Shown: one piece after another, positions 22,341-32,911 of the stretch | Position numbering within the stretch: position 1 is the stretch's first letter | Layout: each line of letters opens with the position of its first letter | NCBI GenBank assembly: GCA_018350325.1 | Contig: JAEVLN010000006.1 | Coordinates: 2,618,693-2,682,692, forward strand | DNA: 64,000 nt | Direction: 5' to 3' | Origin: Globodera rostochiensis | Taxonomy: Eukaryota > Nematoda > Chromadorea > Rhabditida > Heteroderidae | Program-made: the position numbers and the translations under genes | The notes under the pieces: generated by a model | The model's database searches: none | What the model was told of the DNA's origin: nothing | The model's input: the letters and a program-made list of their open reading frames with translations, nothing else

Positions 22341-24735
22341 ATGTCGGACAATCCGAAAGAAGCGGAGAAACAATTGGAAGTAATGTGAGTTTTTGCCTAA
22401 TTTCTACAGATTCGAAGGATTCCCCGCCCCCCGCCCTCACCGGAACAAATATTTTCTCATTAGCGAAAAATTTTCTGACAAATCGAAGGTTGTCCACGTC
22501 CTCAGCGTCATAACGAGAAAATTTTTGCAATTTTTGACCAATTTTAGGCCAAACTGGGCCTTGACACAACAACTTTTGCTTAGTTTACGGGGGGTTTAAA
22601 CACATTTTTCTTTCAGTTTCATTTGCGACGACCTTTTGTTTGAAGTCTTCTCGCTCTGTGGACCTTTTGTGCTTGGACTGAAAGTTGCGCTGATCAGCGA
22701 TCGCTTTGAACTTTTGGTGGACGCACATTTCAAATCGTCGAAGAATTGGTCGTTGGGCGCCTTGCAAATTTGTCGCGCAATTGGAGGAGATGGCGCTGAA
22801 ATTGCCAAACAAAATATTTATGGAGACATCGAGCGTCGGCTGTTAATTCCGCAAATTCCGCTCCCAAACAAAGTGATCGGATTTGCGTGCCTTCAAATAA
22901 GGTCGTTTTTCGGCAATTCTTAAGAATGGGGATCCCTAATTTTTTTTTCAAGAAAATTAAAACATTAGAAAATAATTTTAAGGATTGTTCTGGGACGTAG
23001 AATCCGAATCTGACCTCCATTCAGGCCGATTTCGAACCTCGGGCCTGAATTCGAATTTTTCAAAAAATCGATTTTCTAAATTTTACAATAAACATTGAGA
23101 AAGGTCGTTTCCGGGGTTTTCTGATTGATGAAACTTAGACAAAATCAAAGATTTGACAAAATCTAAGCTAAGATTCGTAATCAGCACCCCTGAAACCCCC
23201 CAAATATTAATTTTTAGCTCAAATAACAAAGTATGAAGTAGGGATCCCCATTCTGCAGGATTGCCCAAATTGGCATTTAAATTATTCAATTTTTTCAAAT
23301 TTTTAGTTACATCGATCGAAATGTCTTCGAATTTCTCCAACGCATGCGCCAACTGTTCGACTCCACCGGGACCATTCTTTACATTGGAACAGCAAACTAC
23401 CAAATTCGAAGTTGGGAAATCATTTGCGAGAAGATTTGGGTGTTGTTCAACAACAACATTGTCGACCTTTGGTTGTCCTCCGACGCATTCGAGCGCTTGC
23501 GCCAAATTTCTTCGACCATTCTGCGCGATTGCCCAAAACTCCGAGTGCTCCGCGCCAGTTTCCCCAAGTTCCCGGCCGATGACCGTGTCGGCGTTTCTTT
23601 TGCCCAAGCAGTGGCCAAATGGTTGAACACCCCCCGCGGGGATGGACGTCCGAAGGTGTTGAAATGTTCTTCTTGTTCGACCGGAATGGAAGCACTCAAA
23701 ATGGTGGATTTTGAAAATTTTGTTTTTTGGACTTTTTTCCATTTTAGGCATTTTTCAATTCTGTCAACCCGGTCAATTTCATCATCTATTTTTCGCATTG
23801 GTGTTATGATGCCAGAGCGCCATTCGACCTGAAGAACAATTTGACGGGGGAACGATTAGTGTTGCAAAATTACAAACGATACAATTGGCTGATTGTTCGC
23901 TGTCCAATTGAGCGCGACGAACAGAAATGGGCCGAATGGGAACAGCACGCTGTTTCCTGTTGCTTTTCGGCCCAATATGACCCGATCGAGCGGCGCAGCT
24001 ACACCAAACACCATCAGTGGAATCGCATCGACATTTGCTTCGAAGACAAGGACATCGGCGAGGGGTAAGGACCCGGGGGGGGAGTAGGGGGTTACAAGAG
24101 GGGGGGGGGCATAATTAGAGGGAGGGGGGGGGGTATAATTAGAGGGAGGGGGGGGGGGGGTAAATATCGATTCGTTCCCCACTACGATTCGTTCCCTTTG
24201 TAACGATTCGTTTCCCTCCACAAAAATGCCTTTAAACCTCAAAAAATCGTATAAAACACGTGCGTAGAACACGAATTCGGGTTCCGTTTTTACGTATGTC
24301 GAATCCCGGGCCCGAATTCGAACAAGTGATCGAAAAAAAATGTTTTTCCAAAAAAAAAAATTTTTTTTTAACCGTTTAAATGGTTCTAAAAAGCATGTAA
24401 GAACGAACGGGAGATCGTACGAATATAATTTTGAACGATTTTGTTATAAAAATCGGTTTTGACAAAAAAAATTTTTTTTGAAAAATGTTCGGAATTGGTC
24501 GAAATGGAGGTCATATTCAGGTTCTATGCCCCCGCATACCCCTATAAACCCTTTTTTATGGACTTTGGAAGGAGGTACAATTAGAGGGAGGGGGGGGGGG
24601 TATAATTAGAGGGAGGGGGGGGGGGAGGGATGCCCCAAAACACTTTAAAATGCCGACTCTTCTCGCGGACCTTTTGTCATTAATGTCTCATTTCGTTTCA
24701 GACTGCGTCTTGACGTAAACCGGCGGCCCGAGTGA
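22341..24735 (+). CDS. F-box-like family protein of cyst nematodes (358 aa, intact)
   Basis: Five exons join in phase: 22,341-22,384, 22,617-22,901, 23,307-23,703, 23,748-24,064 and 24,702-24,735 (1,077 bp with stop). The N-terminus [20 protein letters not shown] leads into [20 protein letters not shown], a degenerate F-box-like helix pair. Next come [63 protein letters not shown] and [18 protein letters not shown]. These blocks match a large family in Globodera/Heterodera that I recognise from general knowledge. F-box proteins usually link substrates to SCF ubiquitin ligases, but that role is inferred here. AATAAA lies about 40 bp after the stop. Intron 4 holds poly-G/C runs and an inverted repeat. 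Confidence 0.88.
24258..24550. repeat. Inverted pair of the GGAGGTCAGATTCGG family (in intron 4)
   Basis: Ends 'cgtagaacacgaattcgg' and 'gaaatggaggtcatattcaggttctatg' are degraded arms of the interspersed family. GAGGGAGG/poly-G runs flank them at both sides (about 24,100-24,160 and 24,575-24,630), themselves in direct repeat. Confidence 0.6.
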
Positions 24736-25158
24736 GCCCAATGCAAAGAACTGAGGGACGAATGGAATTTGGATGGAATAAATTTAAACTGCGAGATGGA
24801 CTCAACACACTTAATTTGTTGCTTTTCTCCTTTGCTAGATGAAATTTTAGAAAAAAATAAATTGTTTTCATAAGTCTGATAAACTGATGTGAATTTGCTG
24901 GAATTTTTCGGAGCTCCGAGACCAAAAATGTCGGGTTAAAAACATCGGGCACGAATAAATCCTAGTCCGGTCCGATTCTATTTATTAGCCACCTCAAAAA
25001 TAAATGTTCAAAACAAATTATTTTACACCATAAATTTATGAGTTTTAAATGTTTTTGAAGCATGAATAAAAAATATGTTTTAATCGGTTAAATAAAATGA
25101 AAAGCGTTGGCGAACAATTCATCAAATCATAAACCAATTAATTCGTCGTGACTCAAGA

Positions 25159-25301
25159 CTAGGGTGCGGACGGGTACCCGCCGGGCGGGTGCCCGAAACG
25201 CAAATACCCGAGTCGGGTATTTACCCGGTATCCGCCCGGCACTTTTCCGAATACCCGAAAAAATAGCCGCCCGGGTCCAAGCCTTTTTTCGGCACCCTAG
25301 C
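25159..25301. mobile_element. Short inverted-repeat element abutting a start codon
   Basis: CTAGGGTGC and GCACCCTAG are exact inverted ends. The interior repeats 'gggtacccgccgggcgggtgcccg'. It ends directly before the ATG of the next gene. No 8-bp duplication is seen. Confidence 0.6.
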
Positions 25302-25646
25302 ATGGACATGGAGCCAAAGATAAAAGCGATCAAAAAAAAAAAAGTCCGCTTTTGGGGCAAAATGCAAAAAAATATCCGGCGGAATTTTTTCGCTCTTTGT
25401 TCCGTTCGATCATTGGCCAAAAATTTTGTTAGCCCACACTCCCCCGCGCCACCCCAACGGGTTGAGAAATTTTTGTCTGGACATACGCCCTACCCCAAGC
25501 TGGACCCTAATTTGAAAGTGGGAAAAAGAGGCAATTCAGTGGGGATGGGCATTACGTCAATCGAATCGCATAATCACCGTTTCGCCGCAGGGTTTCAATA
25601 CATTCAAGAGATCGAATTTTACAAATGGAAAGAAAGCACCAATTGA
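25302..25646 (+). CDS. Small hypothetical protein (114 aa)
   Basis: The open frame from ATG 25,302 starts MDMEPKIKAIKKKKVRFWGK and is strongly basic for its first 45 residues. It then has a proline-rich stretch and a C-terminus reading FAAGFQYIQEIEFYKWKES. A basic N-terminus could target mitochondrion or nucleolus, but I do not recognise the family. Upstream exons may exist, because an element sits directly before the ATG. The stop is 48 bp from the PARL stop on the other strand, and an AATAAA lies between them. Confidence 0.5.
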   Translation: MDMEPKIKAIKKKKVRFWGKMQKNIRRNFFALCSVRSLAKNFVSPHSPAPPQRVEKFLSGHTPYPKLDPNLKVGKRGNSVGMGITSIESHNHRFAAGFQYIQEIEFYKWKESTN

Positions 25647-25694
25647 ACAAGCTAAATTTGTGTAGAAAATCTTTCATTAAAAATAAACAAATTT

Positions 25695-28600
25695 TTAATC
25701 ATCGTCATCTTCAATTTCTTCATCCGCACTTCCGCTCTTTGCCGCCGCTTTCCTCCGCGCCCGCGCCTCTCTGTTCCGTCTGAAATGGGAGGGCTTTGAA
25801 TCAAATAAAAAAATGTTTTGATCATTTGCAAATTTAAAGTTAATTGATCAAAAAATTAAAACAAAAATCCATCAAATTGTATTTTTTGGGGTTTCAAATT
25901 CCACCTAATTCGTTCCTTCTCCGCCTTTTTTTGTTCCGCCATCGTTTGCGCCCAGTTCTCGTGTTTCTTGTCGATCGCTTTCTGCCGCTCATGCTGTGTT
26001 TCGTGCTCATCGATCAGATGTTGACGGAACTTCCTGAAAAAATTTCAAAAAATTGCGGGGTTGGCATTAATGTTTTTAAATGTTTCCGTTCAGAATAAAA
26101 CCGAACGATGGGCAAAAATCTTTTTCCAAATTAATAAACTAAAATAAACAACTCCCATCTCTGATCAATCAGTGGAGCTTCATTATTATTGGTTGATATG
26201 ATCAAAAAAAAATCCGAGTAGCGTCAGATCACACAATCCCATGGGCCCGAAGGGAAGTACACAACAAACTCCCACCGATCACATGTGATCAGCAAAAAGT
26301 TCCACAATTTTTTTGGACAAAAAAAAAAATCAAAACCCACCTAAATGCGTTGTTCTGTTGTTGCTGTTTCGGCGTCGTCGTCCACCCGTCGTCATTGGTG
26401 CCCTTCTCACCTTTTTTCCTGTTGACGATCATTGTCGTCGTACTGCTTGAAATCGTCGGCAAACCGCCAACGTTTCCCCTCATCCAGTTTACCACATGCC
26501 GATAGATAGGCTGAAGCGAAAGAATATTAAGGAGTTCCGGATACCAAAAAAAGACGCTGAATCGATACGAGGTTTGAGCCCGGAGGGAGTGCTCGAAAAA
26601 TTTCTAAAAAATTCTTTTTTTTTTGTTTTTTTTTTGAAATTATCACAATTTGCTCGCAAAATTACGAAACAAACAAATTAAATTTAAAATGAATGTTGGG
26701 CGGCACCAAAATGGTTATTTGAAATCGATTAAAAAATTGATTTTTTTTTTTGTTCGAAACACAAAGCTTTCTTCTGCCATCAAACTGACCTCTTCATAAT
26801 GGGCATAGTACCTATAAAAAATATTGCAAAATTCCCTTGAATTTTTGGCAAGATATATTTTACAAAATTTAAAATGATAAGCATCTGAAACAATTTTGGC
26901 TTTCAAAAAATACACACTTTTTTTGAATTACTAAAAAAATAATCACTTTCTGATCGCCCCCCCCCCACACGAAACGCAACCCAAGCCGTCTGTCTCACAA
27001 ATCAGTTAAAATTTTATTTGATTTTGTTGATCAAATTTTAGAAAAAAAGTGCCGAATTTCTAATGGTCACAAAAAAAAATTCAGCAGCAACTCACATGCC
27101 AAACAGAAGCCCGCCAATGTGCGCGGCGTGGTCAAATGACACCAAACGATGGAGGGGCAAAATGCGTAGCAAACAGACAGTTTCGAATGCCAGCAGTCCG
27201 TAGAGACCATCTTGAATTAAAAATAGTGTCAAAAAAATTAAGAAAATTTTTTTTTTGGTTAAAAATTTGTCCCAAATTCAATTCTTCCCGAGTTTTTGGT
27301 TAAAAATTTGTCCCCAAATTCAATTCGTTCCCGAGTTTTTGGTTAAAAATTTGTCCCCAAATTCAATTCGTTCCCGAGTTTTTGGTTAAAAATTTGTCCC
27401 AAATCAATTTCGTTCCCGAGTTTTTGGTTAAAAATTTGTCCCAAATTCAATTCTTCCCGAGTTTTTGGTTAAAAATTTGTCCTAAATTCAATTCGTTCCC
27501 GAGTTTTTGGTTAAAAATTTGTCCCAAATTCAATTCGTTCCCGAGTTTTTGGTTAAAAATTTGTCCTAAATTCAATTCGTTCCCGAGTTTTTGGTTAAAA
27601 ATTTGTCCCAAAGGCACAATTCGTTCCCGAGTTTTTGGTTAAAAATTTGTCCCAAAGGCACAATTCGTTCCCGAGTTTTTGGTTAAAAATTTGTCCCAAA
27701 GGCACAATTCGTTCCCGAGTTTTTGGTTAAAAATTTGTCCCTAAGGCACAATTCGTTCCCGAGTTTTTGGTTAAAAATTTGTCCCAAAGACACAATTCGT
27801 TCCCGAGTTTTTGGTTAAAAATTTGTCCCAAATTCAATTTGTTCCCGAGTTTTTGGTTAAAAATTTGTCCCAAATTCAATTTGTTCCCGAGTTTTTGGTT
27901 AAAAATTTGTCCCAAATTCAATTTGTTCCCGAGTTTTTGGTTAAAAATTTGTCCCAAAGGCACAATTCGTTCCCGAGTTTTTGGTTAAAAATTTGTCCCA
28001 AAGGCACAATTCGTTCCCGAGTTTTTGGTTAAAAATTTGTCCCAAAGGCACAATTCGTTCCCGAGTTTTTGGTATAAAATTTGTCCCAAAGGCACAATTC
28101 GTTCCCGAGTTTTTGGTTAAAAATTTGTCCCAAATTCAATTCGTTCCCGAGTTTTTGGTTAAAAATTTGTCCCAAATTCAATTCTTCCCGAGTTTTTGGT
28201 TAAAAATTTGTCCCCAAATTCAATTCGTTCCCGAGTTTTTGGTTAAAAATTTGTCCCCAAATTCAATTCGTTCCCGAGTTTTTGGTTAAAAATTTGTCCC
28301 CAAATTCAATTCGTTCCCGAGTTTTTGGTTAAAAATTTGTCCCAAATCAATTTCGTTCCCGAGTTTTTGGTTAAAAATTTGTCCCAAATTCAATTCTTCC
28401 CGAGTTTTTGGTTAAAAATTTGTCCTAAATTCAATTCGTTCCCGAGTTTTTGGTTAAAAATTTGTCCCAAATTCAATTCGTTCCCGAGTTTTTGGTTAAA
28501 AATTTGTCCTAAATTCAATTCGTTCCCGAGTTTTTGGTTAAAAATTTGTCCCAAAGGCACAATTCGTTCCCGAGTTTTTGGTTAAAAATTTGTCCCAAAG

Positions 28601-31350
28601 GCACAATTCGTTCCCGAGTTTTTGGTTAAAAATTTGTCCCAAAGGCACAATTCGTTCCCGAGTTTTTGGTTAAAAATTTGTCCCTAAGGCACAATTCGTT
28701 CCCGAGTTTTTGGTTAAAAATTTGTCCCAAAGACACAATTCGTTCCCGAGTTTTTGGTTAAAAATTTGTCCCAAATTCAATTTGTTCCCGAGTTTTTGGT
28801 TAAAAATTTGTCCCAAATTCAATTTGTTCCCGAGTTTTTGGTTAAAAATTTGTCCCAAATTCAATTTGTTCCCGAGTTTTTGGTTAAAAATTTGTCCCAA
28901 AGGCACAATTCGTTCCCGAGTTTTTGGTTAAAAATTTGTCCCAAAGGCACAATTCGTTCCCGAGTTTTTGGTTAAAAATTTGTCCCAAAGGCACAATTCG
29001 TTCCCGAGTTTTTGGTATAAAATTTGTCCCAAAGGCACAATTCGTTCCCGAGTTTTTGGTTAAAAATTTGTCCCAAATTCAATTCGTTCCCGAGTTTTTG
29101 GTATAAAATTTGTCCCAAAGGCACAATTCGTTCCCGAGTTTTTGGTTAAAAATTTGTCCCAAAGGCACAATTCGTTCCCGAGTTTTTGGTTAAAAATTTG
29201 TCCCAAAGGCACAATTCGTTCCCGAGTTTTTGGTATAAAATTTGTCCCAAAGGCACAATTCGTTCCCGAGTTTTTGGTTAAAAATTTGTCCCAAAGGCAC
29301 AATTCGTTCCCGAGTTTTTGGTATAAAATTTGTCCCAAAGGCACAATTCGTTCCCGAGTTTTTGGTTAAAAATTTGTCCCAAAAGCACAATTCGTTCCCG
29401 AGTTTTATTAAACCGTATTATATTGTTGTTAAAAAACAAACAATTAGCAGAAAATGAAAACATCGGCAAAAAGATGATGTGCACCGGCAAGTCCGGCAAC
29501 TTGGAACAAACGTAACCGATGACGGCACAAATTGCCCCGCTGGCGCCCAACGACGTAATTGCTGAGCCCACGTAAGCGCTATTGCACAGCGAAAGCAGCC
29601 CGCTGAACACGCCGCCACTCAGAAACATCGCCATGAACTGTCAAAATTAAAATTTAAAAATTTCTTCATCAACAATTTTTATTTTTGTGCATTATATATC
29701 TGCTGACCATGATGCCGCCAAAATTTTAAAATTTTCCAAAAGTAACGGACCCAAAAAAGACAAATCAATGAAGGGCCCAATGTTCGTAAATTATGCCCTG
29801 AAACGTCAGATTCGGGGCGTAGAACCAAAGCTGTCTTCCATTTCGAACCCAAATTCGAGCAATTTTTGGAGAATTCCAAAAATTTCAGAGCGCAAAACTC
29901 GTCAAAAATCACAAAATTCAAAGAAAAGCGAGATCGAAATCCCAAGTCCAGGTCTCGAATTTTGGAAATTTGTCGAAAACTCCGAGACCTGGACTCTCGG
30001 AATTTCGAGACAATCTCGGTCTCGGGCCATCCACAATCTCGATCTCGAATTTTTCAAAATTCCGGGCTCTAGTAATGATTGCATTCTTTTCCGGGGTACA
30101 TCCCCTTCAAACAGCGCAAAAAATTGTACCTGTGCCGGGCCGAGCAGTCCAATCGCACCAATGGCAAAGCTTTGCAACACGTACATGTTGAAAAACAAAT
30201 GTAAGGGCTGCTGGTGCGAGAACATTGACAGAAACATTGGCAGGCAAAGGCTTTCTGAAATTCAAATGCAAAATCAAAAATTTAAAGAAATTCTGGCCCT
30301 AGAGAAAAAAAAATCCAAAAAAAACAAAACAAGAAAAATTCAAAAAAGAGAAAATTTCAGAAAGACTGCAATTCAAATCAAAATTAAAGAAATTCTGGCC
30401 ATAAAGAAAAAAAACTTTTAACGATCCAAAAACAAAAATGCAAAATTTTTTTTTAATTTGAAAAATGGGGGGGGGGGGGAGGGTGGGGGACAAACCAAAG
30501 TATTACCAAATTTTTTTTCTTTATTTTTGAGGAAAAAATTTCAGAAAAAAAAAATCTTCGAAAAACTCAATCCATGGCACTTACTGGACGCCACACTGCT
30601 GGTGAAGTAGCGGCCCATTGCGGGCATCAGAGCCGGCACTTTCCAAAGCAAAAACACCGCCACATTGGCACCGATCAGTGCCCGGATCAGTTTGGTGGCT
30701 GCCGCGTGCCGTTCCAACGCGTCAATCGGCGGCACGTCAAAGAAGCGGCGAAACTCGTCGAACATCGACTGCATTTTGGGCCGCACATTTTTGCTATCGT
30801 ACCAAAGCGCCGCCGTGACGAACAAACCGTTTGTCTGCAAAACGAAAAGAATGGCATAGTTTTAGAAAGCTAAAATGAAAATCCCAAAACCAAAAAAAAA
30901 AACAAAAAAATTTTTTTTTGTTTCCCGGAAATTTTGGGGACACTTTAAAACGTATGTGTGTGTTGCCCCACCGACCGACCAACTCCCAAAAATCTGGCTA
31001 CGCCTTTGTCTGAAGGTAGCGCAACCAATTAATTTAAAGCAAAAAAAAAGAGGAGTTTTTGGGAACAGACTTTAAAAAAGTGACAAGTTCCCGGATTAGA
31101 AAATTTTTCTAAAATTTTGAAAAATGCCAAAAAAATTAACCATCAAATAAAAAAGGCCGCCTCTGATGAGCACTTGGCGCAGCGGCCTCGGCTGAATTGT
31201 GTCGGCGCGTGGTGCCTCTTTGAACTCTTTGTTCTTTGACAGCACATTTTGGAGCTGTTCACGCACCGGTTCTTTCGTTTGAAAACGCGTCAGCCGGCGC
31301 CCAAAAAGGCAAAAGTGCCGGACCGACGATGTGGAGGCAGCACGGAGCAT
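25695..31350 (-). CDS. PARL: Mitochondrial rhomboid protease, PARL type (nine exons, 433 aa)
   Basis: Exons, all phase-consistent: 31,350-31,141; 30,834-30,585; 30,254-30,130; 29,637-29,442; 27,210-27,096; 26,811-26,790; 26,510-26,341; 26,033-25,905; 25,779-25,695. The Arg-rich MLRAASTSSVRHF start fits a mitochondrial presequence. Rhomboid landmarks are MFSHQQPLHLFFNMYVL, the nucleophile motif SLGASGAICAVIGYV (Ser about 228) and FDHAAHIGGLLFG (His about 291), giving the Ser-His dyad of an inner-membrane protease that, in other animals, cleaves mitochondrial proteins. A poly-Q then a Lys/Glu-rich helix and a DDDD tail extend about 110 residues past the usual end. Intron 4 (2.2 kb) is filled by a satellite. 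Confidence 0.9.
27255..29407. repeat. 42-44-bp satellite in PARL intron 4, with 943-bp higher-order repeat
   Basis: About 50 units alternate between two forms, with CCCAAATTCAATTCG or CCCAAAGGCACAATTCG before TTCCCGAGTTTTTGGTTA. The block around 27,382-28,1xx recurs exactly 943 bp further on, showing segmental duplication inside the array. Long open frames here are repeat artefacts. Confidence 0.95.
29808..30080. repeat. 'CTCGAATTTTGGA' repeat element in PARL intron 3
   Basis: It begins like the GGAGGTCAGATTCGG family ('cagattcggggcgtagaa') and continues in degenerate 'gagacctggactctcgg' words. It ends 'ccgggctctag', the right end of the TAGAGCCCGG element type. Confidence 0.5.
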
Positions 31351-31496
31351 TGCTTAACAAAATAAAAGTTGAAAAAAATGCATATTTTTTCGGGTAAAAG
31401 TAAAAATTCCAAGAATCAATTTGAGAAAAACTTTCAAAACTTTGGGTGACATTTTTCTAAAATTTTTTTTTTTGTTTTTATCTTTTATAAAGTGTT

Positions 31497-32150
31497 TTCT
31501 AGATGGATTTGGGGCGTAAAATCCGAATCTTATCTCTGTTTTCACTAAATTGCTCACACCGGACCCAAATAAAAATACTAAAAAATTTAGCGAAATTTTT
31601 TTTCTGGTTATTAAAACATTTTCGAAGAACGCTAATTTTCCTACTTTTGACTGGGAAAGGATTCGTTTTTCGCTACGATTTAGGTTTGTGTCCTATATTT
31701 GGGTCAATTTTTTTCAAAAAACGAGTTTTTATTTTTATTTTCATCTTTTATAATATGTTTCTAGGTGGTTTTCTGAGCGTAAATCCAAATCTGATTTCTG
31801 TTTTCCATAAATTCTTAACACCGGACCCAAATTAGATACAATCTAAAATCAATTTCAACCTCAAAATCACAAAATTACAATGAAAAGGCAAGGGTCCGGA
31901 GGCCGAAATTGGTCGAAACGGAGCTGGGATTCGGATTCTACGACTCCGAGAACTTATAGAAACAATTTTTTATCGACATTGAATACCAAAATTTATTTTT
32001 TCTAAAAAAATAGAGAGGGGGGGGGGTAACCATCTGAATAATTACCCAAAATTCATACCCAAAATACTAGGCCGGGGGTTCGGAATTGGTTGAAACAGAG
32101 ATCAGATTCGGATTCTACGCTCCCAAACCCCCCGAAAAACGCTTTTCTAA
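31497..32150. repeat. Repeat arms between PARL and the TMEM242-like gene
   Basis: Copies of the GGAGGTCAGATTCGG family occur at about 31,500-31,570, 31,880-31,960 and 32,068-32,135 in mixed orientation. The divergent promoters must lie among or beside them. From 32,150 to 32,910 I see only AT-rich sequence and G-runs. Confidence 0.6.
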
Positions 32151-32911
32151 GGTAAAACAATTTGAAAATTTTGAAAAAAAATTTGACCCAAACATAAGGC
32201 ACAAACTTAAGTAGTAACTGTTTTTCTATAATTTAAAACTAAAATAGAGGCTGTATACCAAAACTTGCAGTTTTTTCTAGCAGACTCAGCCTTACCCAAA
32301 ATTTACAAAAAATGGCTAGAAATTCGATTAAACTAATAAAAAGCAAACCTTGGAACTTTAAAGCGTCAATTTTTTGAAATAAGGCACTTGAAGCGAATAA
32401 TAATAATAATCTATTAAAAAAGTGCTTAAAAATTGGGGGACGGGGGGGGGGAGGTAATTGGTCGGTTTACGGGCAATGGCATTAGGGTCATGAAATGTTT
32501 CGATTGTTAGACATTCGAATTTTCAACTTTTAAATTCTTTTTTGACTTACCTACCTATCGTTTTTCTAAAAAATGCACTTTTAGCAAAATAAGAATTTTT
32601 GGAAATTTACAGAATTTCCAACAATGGCACTTTCGAAATCACTTTGTGTCGATCGACGATTCATTTTGCATTTTAGGGAAAACAGTGCCCCTAGGCTTTT
32701 CCCTCTTTTTCTCTAACCGTTCTTCTTTTGGCGTTTTGTATCTCTAACCTATTCAAAATTATTAAGCAACTTTAATTTTATTTTTTTATCCATTTTCCAA
32801 AAAAAAAAGTTTGAAATCGGTCGAAAATATTCCATTTAGCTCTCAATAACCCCCCGTTTTTTAAAACAAATTTAATTTCAAGCTAATTACATAGTAGGAA
32901 CACTCTAATAA

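Noticed and set aside
23083..23832. Minus-strand open frame of 222 residues and plus-strand alternatives
   Set aside because: These are shadows of exon 3 of the F-box-like gene, whose own frame shows the conserved family blocks.
27382..29390. Many 60-118-residue open frames on both strands
   Set aside because: They are only the 42-44-bp satellite read through; the region is a PARL intron with matching splice sites on both sides.
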